A stretch of DNA of 64,000 nt, taken from positions 62,001-126,000 of the forward strand of contig JAAWAN010000009.1 in NCBI GenBank assembly GCA_022792175.1, given 5' to 3'. This DNA comes from Provencibacterium sp. Lineage in GTDB: Bacteria; Bacillota; Clostridia; Oscillospirales; Ruminococcaceae. The notes below the pieces were generated by a model, which saw only the letters and a program-made list of their open reading frames with translations, did not search any database and was not told the DNA's origin. Made by a program: the position numbers and the translations under genes. Positions 9,335 to 18,292 of this stretch are shown piece by piece (position 1 is the stretch's first letter; every line of letters starts with the position of its first letter).

Positions 9335-9769
9335 TTACAGGGATGGATTTTCGCATTTCACCTGGATAAAAACCTCATTTTCGCTGGCCAGCGAGGTGTT
9401 GACATCGAGCGAATAGCGAAAATGGAGATTGCCGCCCTCATCCGTCAGCGTCGAGGAGACCGCCCCGCCGGACACGCCGATGAGCAGCTCCCCGTATCCG
9501 GTCTCATAGCAGCACTGGTGCCGCCGTCCCTGTTCTACAATCAGATGGGAGCGGTAGGGGCCGGAGCGCTGCATCGTCACCCGGTGGCCCTCCTCGAGGT
9601 GCAGCGTCGTCTTCGCCCCCTCAAAGCCGGTCGCTTCGGTCTCCTCATAGGTCAGATAATAGCCGTCCTTCTTCCGGTAGAGGTTGCCGACTGTCAGCAG
9701 CTCTACCGTTTCCTCTTCCCCCTCCACCCGCTGTATGCCGCGGATGGAGATTAAAACCTGTTTTTTCAT
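9335..9769 (-). CDS. DUF1934 beta-barrel protein (YwiB-like)
   Basis: 144 residues starting MKKQVLISIRGIQRVEGEEE. The pattern of short beta strands with YYLTYEETEATGFEGAKTTL and GHRVTMQRSGPYRSHLIVEQ is that of the DUF1934/YwiB calycin-like family, whose role is unknown. ywiB is linked to argS in Bacillus; here the frameshifted YczE-like gene lies between them. The ATG at 9769 is preferred because the family begins with a short basic strand; upstream Met codons lack better ribosome binding sites. Probably cotranscribed with murI. Confidence 0.82.
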   Translation of the reverse strand: MKKQVLISIRGIQRVEGEEETVELLTVGNLYRKKDGYYLTYEETEATGFEGAKTTLHLEEGHRVTMQRSGPYRSHLIVEQGRRHQCCYETGYGELLIGVSGGAVSSTLTDEGGNLHFRYSLDVNTSLASENEVFIQVKCENPSL

Positions 9770-9806
9770 CCTTTGCTCATTCCTTCTTTTTTCCTGTCCG
9801 CCGTTT

Positions 9807-10616
9807 TTATGAAACAGCAACCTGCTGTGCCTGCGCGCGGATATCGCAGGAGAGAAAGACCGAGGCGACCTCGCAGAAATCCTCCGCCGAATCGGTCATG
9901 TAATAGCGGTAGTCTCCCGGCTCGGTACGCCCGCTCAAAAGGTCATGTACCGTCAGATAGGACTGCACCGCGTGCGCCGTCTCCCGTCCCGGGTCTACCA
10001 GCGTTACCTGGTAATCAAAAAACGAGGAGACAAGCTCATAAAGCAGCGGGTAGTGAGTGCAGCCGAGTATCAGCGTATCAATTTTTTCCTCCAAAAGCGG
10101 CGCGAGATAATATTCGGCGGCCGCCCGGGCAATGGGGTCCTCCTTCGAAAAGTGGCCGTTTTCCACCAAATGCACAAACAGCGGACAGGCCCTTCCGAAT
10201 ACCCGCGCCTCCGGACGCACCCCGCGAATCGCCCTGCCATAGGCGTTGTTGCGTATCGTCGCCCTGGTGCCGATAACGCCGATGCGCCCCCCCAGCGAGA
10301 GGGCACAGGCGGTCTGCACGGCGGCACTCACTACCCCCATGTAGGGGACGGGGAGCGCATCGCTGACGGCAGGCGGCAGGGTGGAGCTCACCGTTCCGCA
10401 GGCGGCGACAATCATCTTTACATCGTGGGAAAGCAGAAAATCAATATCCTGCCTGGCATAGCGGATGATCGTCTCCCGGCTGCGGCTGCCATAGGGCACC
10501 CGTCCGGTGTCTCCAAAATAGATGATATTTTCATGGGGCAGCAGCGCCATCAGCTCCTTCATGGCGGTCAGCCCCCCAACACCCGAATCAAAAACACCGA
10601 TGGGTCGGTTATCCAT
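9807..10616 (-). CDS. murI: Glutamate racemase
   Basis: Converts L- to D-glutamate for peptidoglycan. The 269-residue protein shows both pseudo-symmetric catalytic halves: Asp10-Ser in FDSGVGG, PYGSRS at 41-46, the first catalytic Cys73 in ACGTVSS and the second Cys186 in GCTHYPLL with His188. The residue after Cys73 is Gly rather than the usual Asn of ACNT. It lies downstream of ddl in the same direction, so two genes for D-amino-acid steps of the cell wall are together. The gap to ddl is about 50 nt. Confidence 0.95.
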   Translation of the reverse strand: MDNRPIGVFDSGVGGLTAMKELMALLPHENIIYFGDTGRVPYGSRSRETIIRYARQDIDFLLSHDVKMIVAACGTVSSTLPPAVSDALPVPYMGVVSAAVQTACALSLGGRIGVIGTRATIRNNAYGRAIRGVRPEARVFGRACPLFVHLVENGHFSKEDPIARAAAEYYLAPLLEEKIDTLILGCTHYPLLYELVSSFFDYQVTLVDPGRETAHAVQSYLTVHDLLSGRTEPGDYRYYMTDSAEDFCEVASVFLSCDIRAQAQQVAVS

Positions 10617-10668
10617 CTTCTGTGCTCCTGCCTTTCATTAGGGTTTCATAAAACCGGCCCAGCGCCGT

Positions 10669-11742
10669 TTACCTTTCCTCGCGGGCATAGGCAATCAGCC
10701 GGTCAATAAGCTCCCCATAGCGCATGCCGCCATGGCAGAAGAGCTTCGGGAACATGCTGATATGGGTAAAGCCGGGGAAGGTGTTGAGCTCGTTGAGAAC
10801 CACCCTTTCCCCCTGCTTTAAAACGAAAAAGTCCACCCGCGCCAGCCCCCGGCAGCCGAGCAGCGAGTAGGCGCGCACAGCGAGCGAACGCATCTGCTGC
10901 GCCGCCTCCGGCGAGATGCGCGCCGGGATATGCAGCGCCGTCGTATCGTCGCAGTATTTCCCCTCGTAGTCATAAAGCTCGCGCAGCGGCTCGATTTCCC
11001 CCACATCCGCTGCCGCGGCGGGGGAGAGATTGCCCATGACCGCACACTCCGCCTCGGTGCCTACGAGCGTTTCCTCAACAAGCACCTTTTTATCCTCTTT
11101 AAAGGCGGTCTCCAGCGCCTTTAAAAGCTCCTGCCGGTCGTGCGCCTTGCTGACGCCCACCGAGCTGCCCGCATTCGCCGGCTTGACAAAGACCGGGTAA
11201 GCAATCCCCGCCTGCTCCATGCGCCCCTCCAGCTGCTGCACCGTTTCCTTCTCCCACTGCCGGACAGCGATAAATCGGGCGTTGGGGATGCCGTGCAGCG
11301 TCAGCATGCTGTGGGTAAATTCCTTATCCATGCAGGCGGCGCTCGCGAGAACGCCGCAGCCTACATAAGGGATGCCGGCAATCTCGCAAAAGCCCTGCAC
11401 CGTCCCGTCCTCACCGTTTTTGCCGTGCAGCACCGGCAGAACTACATCGATATGCCGGCGCTCTATCTGCTCTCCTCTGAAAATCAGCAGGCCGTGGTCC
11501 GCCCGGTCGGGCGAGAGAATGGCGGGAACGGTATATTCCGGGGCCTCCCACTGCCCCCCGGTCATCCGGGAATTTTCTCCTTCAAACAGCAGCCAGCGCC
11601 CGTCGCGGGTGATTCCCACCCGGCTGATAAGATATTTTTCCGGGTCCAGATGATTTAAAATAGAAGCCGCAGACATGAGGGAAACCTCGTGCTCGCTCGA
11701 AACGCCGCCGAATAAAACGGCCAGCTGTATTTTTTCTTCCAT
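10669..11742 (-). CDS. ddl: D-alanine--D-alanine ligase
   Basis: ATP-grasp enzyme joining two D-Ala for the peptidoglycan stem. Motifs: LAVLFGGVSSEHEVSLMSA at the N-terminus, VLPVLHGKNGEDGTVQG, the ATP-binding PVFVKPANAGSSVGVSKA, VEETLVGTEAECAVMGN, and the metal-binding end RVDFFVLKQGERVVLNELN then TFPGFTHISMFPKL. The ATG at 11742 (AAGGAGTATGG-type site upstream) gives 357 residues. The sequence does not show a clear reason to call it a D-Ala-D-Ser or D-Ala-D-Lac ligase. A promoter is at 11821-11849. Confidence 0.93.
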   Translation of the reverse strand: MEEKIQLAVLFGGVSSEHEVSLMSAASILNHLDPEKYLISRVGITRDGRWLLFEGENSRMTGGQWEAPEYTVPAILSPDRADHGLLIFRGEQIERRHIDVVLPVLHGKNGEDGTVQGFCEIAGIPYVGCGVLASAACMDKEFTHSMLTLHGIPNARFIAVRQWEKETVQQLEGRMEQAGIAYPVFVKPANAGSSVGVSKAHDRQELLKALETAFKEDKKVLVEETLVGTEAECAVMGNLSPAAAADVGEIEPLRELYDYEGKYCDDTTALHIPARISPEAAQQMRSLAVRAYSLLGCRGLARVDFFVLKQGERVVLNELNTFPGFTHISMFPKLFCHGGMRYGELIDRLIAYAREER

Positions 11743-11820
11743 ATCGTACCATACTCCTTTTATAAAGCAAAAGCGTGGCAGCAAGCGGCTTTGTCGCCCA
11801 CTCCCATGCAATTCCTATTT

Positions 11821-11849
11821 ATCTTATCACATCCCTATGCGTTTGACAA
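11821..11849 (-). promoter_or_regulatory. ddl promoter
   Basis: Minus strand TTGTCA (11844-11849), 17-bp spacer, TAAGAT (11821-11826). It faces away from the ribosomal operon promoter at 11912-11941; the 341-nt gap between ddl and rpmG holds these two promoters and a GC-rich hairpin near 12031-12052. Confidence 0.65.
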
Positions 11850-11911
11850 TCAAAAATACCTCTGCGGCCGCAATATTCCCGCTTTTCCGGCGAAAATTCC
11901 GCCCATGCCTA

Positions 11912-11941
11912 TTGACAGGGCTCCCCCGGGCATGCTATGAT
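11912..11941 (+). promoter_or_regulatory. Promoter of the rpmG-secE-nusG operon
   Basis: TTGACA (11912-11917), 18-bp spacer, TATGAT (11936-11941). About 140 nt of leader follow, including a short hairpin CCGCGGGG/CCCCGCGG around 12031-12052. Confidence 0.75.
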
Positions 11942-12083
11942 AAACTTACCTCTGAAAAAGGGTTATTTTTTTATGCGCCGTTTTTTGAAGACAGCGGATG
12001 CCCTTTTGTTTAAATGAGGGAGGCAGCAGAACCGCGGGGTCCGCCCCGCGGCAAAACCGATATAATTCAGGAGGTGCCGGAAA

Positions 12084-12233
12084 ATGCGAGTAAAGGTAAC
12101 TCTCGCGTGCACAGAGTGCAAACAGCGCAACTACAACACGATGAAAAACAAAAAGAACGATCCCGACAGGCTGGAGATGAATAAGTACTGCCGCTTCTGC
12201 CGCAAGCACACGGTCCACAAGGAAACGAAGTAA
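12084..12233 (+). CDS. rpmG: 50S ribosomal protein L33
   Basis: 49 residues, [19 protein letters not shown] then [19 protein letters not shown] and [11 protein letters not shown]. The two C-x-x-C pairs (CTEC and CRFC) are the zinc-ribbon form of L33. A CAGGAGGTG ribosome binding site lies 7 nt upstream. Placement before secE and nusG is the normal Firmicutes order, here without the tRNA-Trp gene often found between them. Confidence 0.95.
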   Translation: MRVKVTLACTECKQRNYNTMKNKKNDPDRLEMNKYCRFCRKHTVHKETK

Positions 12234-12246
12234 GGGTGTGAATACA

Positions 12247-12498
12247 ATGGCCGAAGAGAAGGAAAAGAAGGACAAAGAGAAAAAAAATAAGGATAAAAAG
12301 CCCGGCTTCATCGACCGCACCAAGCGTTCGCTGCGCGATATGAGGGGCGAGATTAAAAAGGTGGTCTGGCCCACCAAAAAACAGATCCTTAACAATACCG
12401 GAATTGTCCTGGTGGTCGTTGCCATTGCCGGCGTAGCCGTCGGCTGCTTCGATTTCGTGCTGAAATTCGCAGTAGATTTCCTTCTGCGCAGCGCTTAA
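12247..12498 (+). CDS. secE: Preprotein translocase subunit SecE
   Basis: 83-residue small subunit of the SecYEG channel. A highly charged Lys-rich N-terminus (KEKKDKEKKNKDKKPGF) leads to the conserved amphipathic SLRDMRGEIKKVVWPTKKQI and one transmembrane helix NNTGIVLVVVAIAGVAVGC. I use ATG at 12247; a GTG at 12238 in frame is possible. Followed by a terminator-like hairpin at 12507-12536 before nusG. Confidence 0.95.
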   Translation: MAEEKEKKDKEKKNKDKKPGFIDRTKRSLRDMRGEIKKVVWPTKKQILNNTGIVLVVVAIAGVAVGCFDFVLKFAVDFLLRSA

Positions 12499-12506
12499 AG
12501 CGGAAT

Positions 12507-12541
12507 AAAGGTTGAAAGGCCGTTTTTTCAACCTTTCTGTT
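12507..12541 (+). terminator. Attenuator-like hairpin between secE and nusG
   Basis: AAAGGTTGAAA (12507-12517) pairs with TTTCAACCTTT (12526-12536), followed by CTGTTTTG. It could partly terminate secE transcripts and set the ratio of secE to nusG. Confidence 0.6.
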
Positions 12542-12617
12542 TTGTGCCCTTTTCGCCTGAAGGGCGGGAACCGGCCGGGGCCGGGCGGGCGCAGAATCGA
12601 AGAAAGGAATGGTCATC

Positions 12618-13139
12618 ATGGCTGAAGAGGCAAAATGGTATGTCGTTCATACCTATTCCGGTTATGAAAACAAGGTCGCGACCAACATTGAAAAGGCGGT
12701 GGAAAACCGCAAGCTTCATGAGCTGATAAACGAAGTGCTCGTGCCTACCGAAACGGTCAAGGAGATTAAGGATAACAAGGCCCGCGAGGTGGAGCGCAAA
12801 ATCTTCCCCGGCTATGTGCTGGTCAAAATGATTATGACCGATGACAGCTGGTATGTCGTGCGCAACATCCGCGGCGTAACCGGGTTCGTCGGTCCGGGCT
12901 CGAAGCCCGTTCCGCTGACCGATAAAGAGGTCGAAGCGCTCGGCGTCGGCCGCGAGCAGGTCGAGGTGAACTATGCCGTCGGCGACTCGGTGCGGATTAT
13001 CGAGGGCTATCTCGATGGGTTCATCGGCGTGGTCGATGAAATCGACAAGGAGCGCAGCACCGTAAAGGTAACCGTTTCAATGTTCGGCCGGGAAACCCCC
13101 GTTGAGCTCGAGCTCGGACAGGTTTCTCCGCTGGAATAG
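12618..13139 (+). CDS. nusG: Transcription termination/antitermination factor NusG
   Basis: 173-residue factor binding RNA polymerase and coupling to ribosomes. NGN domain: AKWYVVHTYSGYENKVATNI, with KIFPGYVLVKMIMTDDSWYV and VRNIRGVTGFVGPGSKPVPL; KOW domain at the C-terminus: GDSVRIIEGYLDGFIGVVDE. GAAAGGA lies 9 nt before the ATG at 12618; the alternative ATG at 12609 touches that site and is unlikely. The 158 nt before rplK hold a GC-rich hairpin with an internal T-run (13200-13227). Confidence 0.97.
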   Translation: MAEEAKWYVVHTYSGYENKVATNIEKAVENRKLHELINEVLVPTETVKEIKDNKAREVERKIFPGYVLVKMIMTDDSWYVVRNIRGVTGFVGPGSKPVPLTDKEVEALGVGREQVEVNYAVGDSVRIIEGYLDGFIGVVDEIDKERSTVKVTVSMFGRETPVELELGQVSPLE

Positions 13140-13297
13140 CGGCCCGCTTCGGGCAAAACCCTTTTGTTTCCCCGGGGCTTTAGCCCCTGCACGTAAAAGC
13201 CGCAGGCAGGCTTTTTTTCCTGCGGCCTGGTGGGAGGAATGCGGCGGCGCGCCGCGTTCCGCCAGCTACCACATAATTTTGGAGGTGCAAACTACAA

Positions 13298-13723
13298 ATG
13301 GCTCAGAAAGTTACCGGCTACATCAAACTGCAGATCCCGGCCGGAAAGGCGACTCCGGCGCCCCCTGTCGGTCCGGCGCTCGGCCAGCACGGCGTCAACA
13401 TCATGGCGTTTACCAAGGAGTTTAACGAGCGCACGAAAAACGATGCCGGCATGATCATCCCGGTGGTCATCACCGTCTATGCCGACCGCTCGTTCAGCTT
13501 TGTCACCAAAACGCCGCCCGCGGCCGTTCTGATTAAAAAAGCCGCCGGCATTGAGACCGCTTCCGGCGTTCCGAATAAGAACAAGGTGGCTTCGATTACC
13601 ATGGAGCAGGCCCGCGCGATTGCCCAGCAGAAGATGCCCGACCTCAACGCGGCCAGCATCGAAGCGGCTACCAGCATGATCTGCGGCACTGCGCGTTCGA
13701 TGGGCATCACCGTCGAAGGCTGA
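13298..13723 (+). CDS. rplK: 50S ribosomal protein L11
   Basis: 141 residues, the standard length, with the N-terminal [20 protein letters not shown] (Pro-rich hinge region that contacts release and elongation factors) and the C-terminal rRNA-binding [23 protein letters not shown] precedes the ATG. L11 with L10/L12 forms the GTPase-associated stalk base. Confidence 0.97.
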   Translation: MAQKVTGYIKLQIPAGKATPAPPVGPALGQHGVNIMAFTKEFNERTKNDAGMIIPVVITVYADRSFSFVTKTPPAAVLIKKAAGIETASGVPNKNKVASITMEQARAIAQQKMPDLNAASIEAATSMICGTARSMGITVEG

Positions 13724-13819
13724 AGGCGCGCGCCACTCCCCGGGTGGGAGGAAAATTCCGCTATATACCACCGATAGGGATGCCCGGCATCCTTTTCACG
13801 CAGGAGGAGAAAGTTTACT

Positions 13820-14512
13820 ATGAAACACGGTAAAAAATACCAGGAAAGCGCCAAGCTCCTCGCCGCTGGCGCTACCTATGATACCGCCGAGGCGCTGGAT
13901 ATCTGCCTGAAGACCGCCAAGGCGAAGTTTGACGAGACGGTTGAAATCCATGTCCGCCTGGGCGTTGACTCCCGCCATGCCGACCAGCAGGTCCGCGGCG
14001 CGGTTGTGCTGCCCAACGGTACCGGCAAAAACGTGCGCGTCGCCGTTTTCTGCAAGGAGGATAAGGCGCAGGCCGCCAAAGATGCCGGCGCCGAATTCGT
14101 CGGCGGAGAGGACCTGATGGCGAAAATCCGCGACGAAGGCTTTATGGACTTCGACGTGGTCATCGCCTCCCCGGACATGATGGGCATCGTCGGCCGTCTC
14201 GGTAAAATCCTCGGCCCGCGCGGGCTGATGCCGAACCCCAAGGCGGGTACCGTTACCCCGGATGTGGGCAAGGCCGTTACCGATGCGAAGGCCGGTAAAA
14301 TCGAGTATCGCCTCGACAAGACCAATATCATTCACTGCCCCATCGGCAAGGCCTCCTTCGGCACCGAGAAGCTGCAGGAAAACTTTGATACGCTCATGGG
14401 CGCCATCGTTAAGGCCAAGCCGGCGGCTGCCAAGGGTCAGTATGTCAGAAGCTGCGTCATCGCGACGACGATGGGCCCGGGCGTGCGCATCAATCCTGCC
14501 CGCTTTATCTGA
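13820..14512 (+). CDS. rplA: 50S ribosomal protein L1
   Basis: 230 residues. Conserved L1 signature [20 protein letters not shown] in the second domain and [20 protein letters not shown] in the first. L1 builds the mobile stalk at the E site and often represses its own mRNA. A GGAGGAG site precedes the ATG. The TGA stop is 4 nt before the -35 box of the next promoter, so rplJ-rplL have their own transcription start. Confidence 0.97.
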   Translation: MKHGKKYQESAKLLAAGATYDTAEALDICLKTAKAKFDETVEIHVRLGVDSRHADQQVRGAVVLPNGTGKNVRVAVFCKEDKAQAAKDAGAEFVGGEDLMAKIRDEGFMDFDVVIASPDMMGIVGRLGKILGPRGLMPNPKAGTVTPDVGKAVTDAKAGKIEYRLDKTNIIHCPIGKASFGTEKLQENFDTLMGAIVKAKPAAAKGQYVRSCVIATTMGPGVRINPARFI

Positions 14513-14515
14513 TGC

Positions 14516-14544
14516 TTGACAGTGCCTGTCTTTTTTGCTATACT
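14516..14544 (+). promoter_or_regulatory. rplJ-rplL promoter
   Basis: Consensus TTGACA (14516-14521), 17-bp spacer, TATACT (14539-14544). One of the strongest-looking promoters in the window, as expected for the L10-L7/L12 pair. Confidence 0.88.
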
Positions 14545-14550
14545 AGTCAG

Positions 14551-14725
14551 GTATTCATCTTATTTCCGCAGACAGCTGGCGGCCATCTGGCCATAAAGGG
14601 AATTTTTCCGCCCGCCGAGGAAAGCAGCAACATGCATGAAAAGGCAATCGCCTTTTTGCAGGCTCTTTCCGCGCTGCGGAAAGAGCCTTTCGTTTATTTT
14701 AACACCAGGAGGTGAATGAACACAC
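14551..14725 (+). promoter_or_regulatory. L10 leader region with hairpin
   Basis: The 175 nt between promoter and rplJ is where the autoregulatory L10 leader lies in Firmicutes. A perfect hairpin with 13-nt arms (14660-14672 and 14676-14688) followed by TTCGTTTATTTT looks like the leader's intrinsic terminator or its last stem. I did not fold the full leader, so the assignment rests on position and this hairpin. Confidence 0.6.
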
Positions 14726-15259
14726 ATGCCGAGTGAAAAAGTACTTCAGAGCAAAAAGGAAATTGTTGCCGCCCTCTCTGAAAAGCTGAAAAATGCGACG
14801 GCGGGTGTCCTCGTGGATTACAAGGGCATCAGCGTTGCGGATGATACCGCACTGCGCCGTGAGCTGCGCGAGGCCGGCATTGAGTATGCCGTTTACAAGA
14901 ACTCGATGATCCGCTTTGCCAGCAAGGAGGCCGGTCTCGAGGAGCTTGCAAACGTTCTGGATGGGACCACCGCTCTGGCCATCAGTGCCGAGGATCCGGT
15001 CGCAGCCGCAAAGATCATCTGCAATTATTCCGATAAGCTCAAGAAAATTTTCAACGTGAAAGCCGGCTTTGTGGATGGAAAGGTCCTCTCTGCCGAGGAG
15101 GTCGCCGATCTCTCCAAGCTCCCCGGCCGCGAGCAGCTGGTCGCCATGGTGCTGGCTGGCTTCAATGCGCCGATTTCCGGCTTTGCCAATGTGCTTAACG
15201 CCAATCTGCGCGGTCTGGCGGTTGCCCTCAACGCGATTGCCGAAAAACAGAGCGCATAA
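14726..15259 (+). CDS. rplJ: 50S ribosomal protein L10
   Basis: 177 residues. N-terminal globular domain with [20 protein letters not shown] and [17 protein letters not shown]-terminal helix ([19 protein letters not shown]) that binds L7/L12 dimers. Part of the ribosomal stalk. AGGAGGTG precedes the start. Followed by rplL 41 nt downstream. Confidence 0.97.
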   Translation: MPSEKVLQSKKEIVAALSEKLKNATAGVLVDYKGISVADDTALRRELREAGIEYAVYKNSMIRFASKEAGLEELANVLDGTTALAISAEDPVAAAKIICNYSDKLKKIFNVKAGFVDGKVLSAEEVADLSKLPGREQLVAMVLAGFNAPISGFANVLNANLRGLAVALNAIAEKQSA

Positions 15260-15300
15260 ACCGAAAAAACCAAACAAAAAATTTATGGAGGTATATTTCA

Positions 15301-15681
15301 ATGGCTTCTGAGAAAGTTTTAAAGATGATTGAAGACGTTAAATCCCTGACTGTTCTGGAGCTCTCCGAGCTGGTAAAGGCTCTCGAGGAGGAGTTCGGTG
15401 TTTCTGCTGCTGCTCCGGTTGCCGTTGCCGCCGCCCCCGCTGCCGGCGCTGCTCCCGCTGCTGAAGAGAAGACCGAGTTTGACGTTATCCTCACCGGCGC
15501 CGGTGAGTCGAAGATGAACGTCATCAAGGTGGTCAAGGAAGTCACCGGCCTCGGCCTGAAGGAAGCCAAAGAGGTTGTCGACAATGCTCCGAAGCCCGTA
15601 AAGACCGGTGTTTCCAAGGCTGATGCGGATGACATCGCCAAGAAGCTGAAGGATGCCGGCGCGGATGTCGAAGTAAAGTAA
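15301..15681 (+). CDS. rplL: 50S ribosomal protein L7/L12
   Basis: 126 residues with dimerising N-terminal domain ([20 protein letters not shown]), an Ala-rich hinge (residues about 35-57) and the conserved C-terminal domain [19 protein letters not shown] then [19 protein letters not shown], which recruits translation factors. Strongly biased codons fit very high expression. A terminator follows at 15720-15754. Confidence 0.97.
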   Translation: MASEKVLKMIEDVKSLTVLELSELVKALEEEFGVSAAAPVAVAAAPAAGAAPAAEEKTEFDVILTGAGESKMNVIKVVKEVTGLGLKEAKEVVDNAPKPVKTGVSKADADDIAKKLKDAGADVEVK

Positions 15682-15719
15682 GCTCTCTTTTTGCTGCAAA
15701 GGTAGCTGAGGCTGCCTTT

Positions 15720-15754
15720 GGCCGGCGTGTGAAACTCACACGCCGGCCTTTTTT
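15720..15754 (+). terminator. rplL terminator
   Basis: GGCCGGCGTGTG pairs with CACACGCCGGCC around a short loop, followed by TTTTTT. Confidence 0.92.
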
Positions 15755-15810
15755 CCTCAAAAAGAAGTCCATCTCTCATTTTCCCGCAAAAGTCTGAAGG
15801 AGGGGAGCCC

Positions 15811-16551
15811 ATGCTGCTCCGGCTTGACCGGGCGCTCAGCAGCTATACAGCCATCAGCCGCTCAGAGCTGCGCAAAAAAATCCGCAGCGGCGCCGTTTCG
15901 GTGAACGGAAAAACGGTTCGCGATGAAACCAGCCGCATTGATACCGGCTGCGACCGGCTGCTGCTGGAGGGGGAGCCGGTCACCTGCGGCCCGCTTTATG
16001 TGATGCTCAATAAGCCTGCCGGCTTTGTCAGCGCGACCAGCGCGCCCGGCGAGCGCACCGTACTCGAGCTGCTACCGCCTTCCCTTCGCCGCAAAAATCT
16101 CTTCCCTGCCGGGCGGCTGGATAAAGATACCGTCGGCTTTATGCTGCTTACCGACGATGGCGCTTTTGCCCACGCTATTCTCTCCCCGAAGCGGCATGTT
16201 CCCAAAACCTACTTTGTCCGCGCCTGCGGAATGCCCTGCGGCGGCCAGGATGCTTTTGCCCGTGCCTTCTCGGAAGGGATGCTTCTGCCCGGTGGCGAAC
16301 GCTGCCTGCCTGCGGAATTTGCCCTTTTAAGCGCAGAGAGGGAAACGCTGGAGGCCCGGGTGGTGCTGCATGAAGGGATGTATCACCAGATTAAGCGGAT
16401 GTTTTCCGCCTTCGGCTGCCGGGTAAGCTATCTGCGGCGGGAAAAAATCGGCGGACTTTCGCTGGATGAAGCCCTGGCAGAAGGCGAATGCCGCGCGCTC
16501 ACGGCCGAAGAAATTCAGCTGATCTGCACGCCTGAAACGGATAAAGCATAA
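15811..16551 (+). CDS. rRNA pseudouridine synthase, RsuA/RluB/E/F family
   Basis: 246 residues: an S4 RNA-binding domain at 1-60 (LDRALSSYTAISRSELRKKI, GAVSVNGKTV) and a catalytic domain with the nucleophile Asp104 in GRLDKDTVGFMLLTDDG and the family block HVPKTYFVRA, then MYHQIKRMFSAFGCRVSYL. The GRLDxxTxG motif and the 16S-type length suggest RsuA-like modification of 16S rRNA, but RluB/E/F types cannot be excluded. GAAGGAGGGG precedes the ATG. Confidence 0.9.
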   Translation: MLLRLDRALSSYTAISRSELRKKIRSGAVSVNGKTVRDETSRIDTGCDRLLLEGEPVTCGPLYVMLNKPAGFVSATSAPGERTVLELLPPSLRRKNLFPAGRLDKDTVGFMLLTDDGAFAHAILSPKRHVPKTYFVRACGMPCGGQDAFARAFSEGMLLPGGERCLPAEFALLSAERETLEARVVLHEGMYHQIKRMFSAFGCRVSYLRREKIGGLSLDEALAEGECRALTAEEIQLICTPETDKA

Positions 16552-16644
16552 TCCTTCCGTGGCCGGGTAGTCTTTTCGGTCATAATGTCTTTTTTGTAGT
16601 TAAATTAAATAAACGGCAAAAAGGAAGTTTGGGTATTCGGCAAA

Positions 16645-16673
16645 TTGCACTTTTACCCCTTATTTGATATCAT
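16645..16673 (+). promoter_or_regulatory. Promoter of the orphan sugar ABC ATPase
   Basis: TTGCAC (16645-16650), 17-bp spacer, TATCAT (16668-16673). The leader holds a small hairpin AGGGAGACT/AGTCTTCCCT (about 16700-16722) and an AGGAGGA ribosome binding site. Confidence 0.7.
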
Positions 16674-16758
16674 ATTAGATGTAAGGGAACCCCTAAACAA
16701 CAGGGAGACTGACAGTCTTCCCTAAGCTTTCTAACTATTTAACAGGAGGAATTCGTAC

Positions 16759-17883
16759 ATGGCTGGTCTGTCTCTTCGTAACATTTACAAAAGGTATGCA
16801 GGCGGTGTAACCGCTGTCACTGATTTTTGCCTTGAAATCGCGGATAAGGAGTTTATCATCCTCGTTGGCCCTTCCGGTTGCGGTAAGTCTACTACCCTTC
16901 GTATGATCGCCGGTCTGGAGGAAATCTCCGAAGGCGAGCTTTACATCGGCGACAAGCTCGTAAACGATGTAGCCCCGAAGGATCGCGATATCGCGATGGT
17001 GTTCCAGAACTATGCTCTGTATCCGCATATGACTGTTTTTGAGAACATGGCGTTCGGCCTGAAGCTGCGCAAGACTCCGAAGGATGAGATCAAGCGCCGC
17101 GTTGAAGAGGCTGCCCGCATTCTTGATATTGAACATCTGCTTGACAGAAAGCCGAAGGCTCTGTCCGGTGGTCAGCGTCAGCGTGTTGCCCTCGGTCGTG
17201 CTATCGTTCGTGAGCCGAAGGTCTTCCTGCTTGACGAGCCGCTCTCCAACCTTGATGCTAAGCTGCGCGCTCAGATGCGTACCGAGCTGACCAAGCTTCA
17301 TCAGCGCCTCGGTACCACCTTCATTTACGTTACCCATGACCAGATCGAGGCTATGACGATGGGTGACCGCATTGTTGTTATGAAGGACGGCATTATTCAG
17401 CAGGTCGATTCCCCGACGAACCTCTACTCCAAGCCGGTCAATATGTTCGTGGCAGGCTTCATTGGCTCCCCGCAGATGAACTTCATCGATGCGAAGCTGG
17501 TTGAAGAGGGCGGCAAGCTGGCCGTCAGCTTCGGCGAAGAGGGCAAGAAATACAGCGTTATTCTGCCGGAAGGCAAGGCCAATACCCCCGGCATCCGCGA
17601 TTATGTCGGCAAGCCGGTTATCCTCGGCATCCGTCCGGAAGCGCTGCATGATGAGGAGATGTTCCTCTCTGCTGCTACCACCGGTATCGTTGATGCAGAC
17701 GTTGAAGTCACCGAAATGATGGGCGCTGAGACCTACCTCTATCTGACCTGCGCCGGTGTTTCGATGACCGCCCGCGTCGATCCGCGTTCCACCGCGAAGA
17801 ACGGCGACAAGATCAAGATTGCTATCGATGTCAACAAGATTCACGTCTTCGACAAAGAGACCGAGAAGACCCTCTGCAACTAA
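16759..17883 (+). CDS. Sugar ABC transporter ATP-binding protein, MsmX/UgpC/MalK type
   Basis: 374-residue CUT1-family ATPase energising import of oligosaccharides or glycerol phosphate. Walker A GPSGCGKSTT near residues 37-46, Q-loop VFQNYALYPHMTVFENM, signature LSGGQRQRVALGRAIV, Walker B VFLLDEPLSNLDA, His switch FIYVTHDQIEAMTM, then a C-terminal OB-fold regulatory domain. No permease or binding protein is adjacent, so it is probably a shared ATPase serving several transporters, as MsmX does in Bacillus. Codons are rich in GGT, CGT, GCT and CTT, unlike its neighbours. Confidence 0.93.
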   Translation: MAGLSLRNIYKRYAGGVTAVTDFCLEIADKEFIILVGPSGCGKSTTLRMIAGLEEISEGELYIGDKLVNDVAPKDRDIAMVFQNYALYPHMTVFENMAFGLKLRKTPKDEIKRRVEEAARILDIEHLLDRKPKALSGGQRQRVALGRAIVREPKVFLLDEPLSNLDAKLRAQMRTELTKLHQRLGTTFIYVTHDQIEAMTMGDRIVVMKDGIIQQVDSPTNLYSKPVNMFVAGFIGSPQMNFIDAKLVEEGGKLAVSFGEEGKKYSVILPEGKANTPGIRDYVGKPVILGIRPEALHDEEMFLSAATTGIVDADVEVTEMMGAETYLYLTCAGVSMTARVDPRSTAKNGDKIKIAIDVNKIHVFDKETEKTLCN

Positions 17884-17900
17884 AACTGGTTGGTATTTTC

Positions 17901-17933
17901 AGCGGCCGTCCTTAGCAGGACGGCCGCTTTTTA
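17901..17933 (+). terminator. Terminator of the sugar ABC ATPase gene
   Basis: 12-bp perfect stem (17901-17912 with 17917-17928), TAGC loop, then TTTTATT. Confidence 0.9.
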
Positions 17934-18292
17934 TTGCTTTTCTAAAGGACCTAAAATCTGTTTCCCTAAGTAAGGCGTCTTCCACATTGCCGCCTCTTTT
18001 ATCCCTGCCACAAGTGCTGGCCAACCGTCCTCCTCTTAGACCGGCATCCCGCCCTGGCCTATCCCTCCCTTCCCGCGCCTATCCCATGGTTTACCTCCCT
18101 TTTAAAAAGACGCGTTGCAAAATAGAACAGACTGCCTCCGGCTTGCAGAAACCGGAAAAGCAGCGGTTTCGCGCGGACAGCACGAAATTTGGGATACGAT
18201 CTTTGCCCCAAAAGCTTAGAAAGGTATTTTCTTCTATCCTCCTTTTGCCAGGGAGGATTTCATCCAAAAGGAATCTCCCAATAGAGCAGAAT
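17934..18292. other. Intergenic region between convergent genes, no gene seen
   Basis: About 360 nt with no supported ORF or RNA gene. A hairpin ATCCTCC/GGAGGAT (18237-18259) lies beyond the 3' end of the radical SAM gene but lacks a T-run. GCGTTGCAAAA at 18112-18122 matches the arm of the 691-728 hairpin but has no partner arm. Confidence 0.5.
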
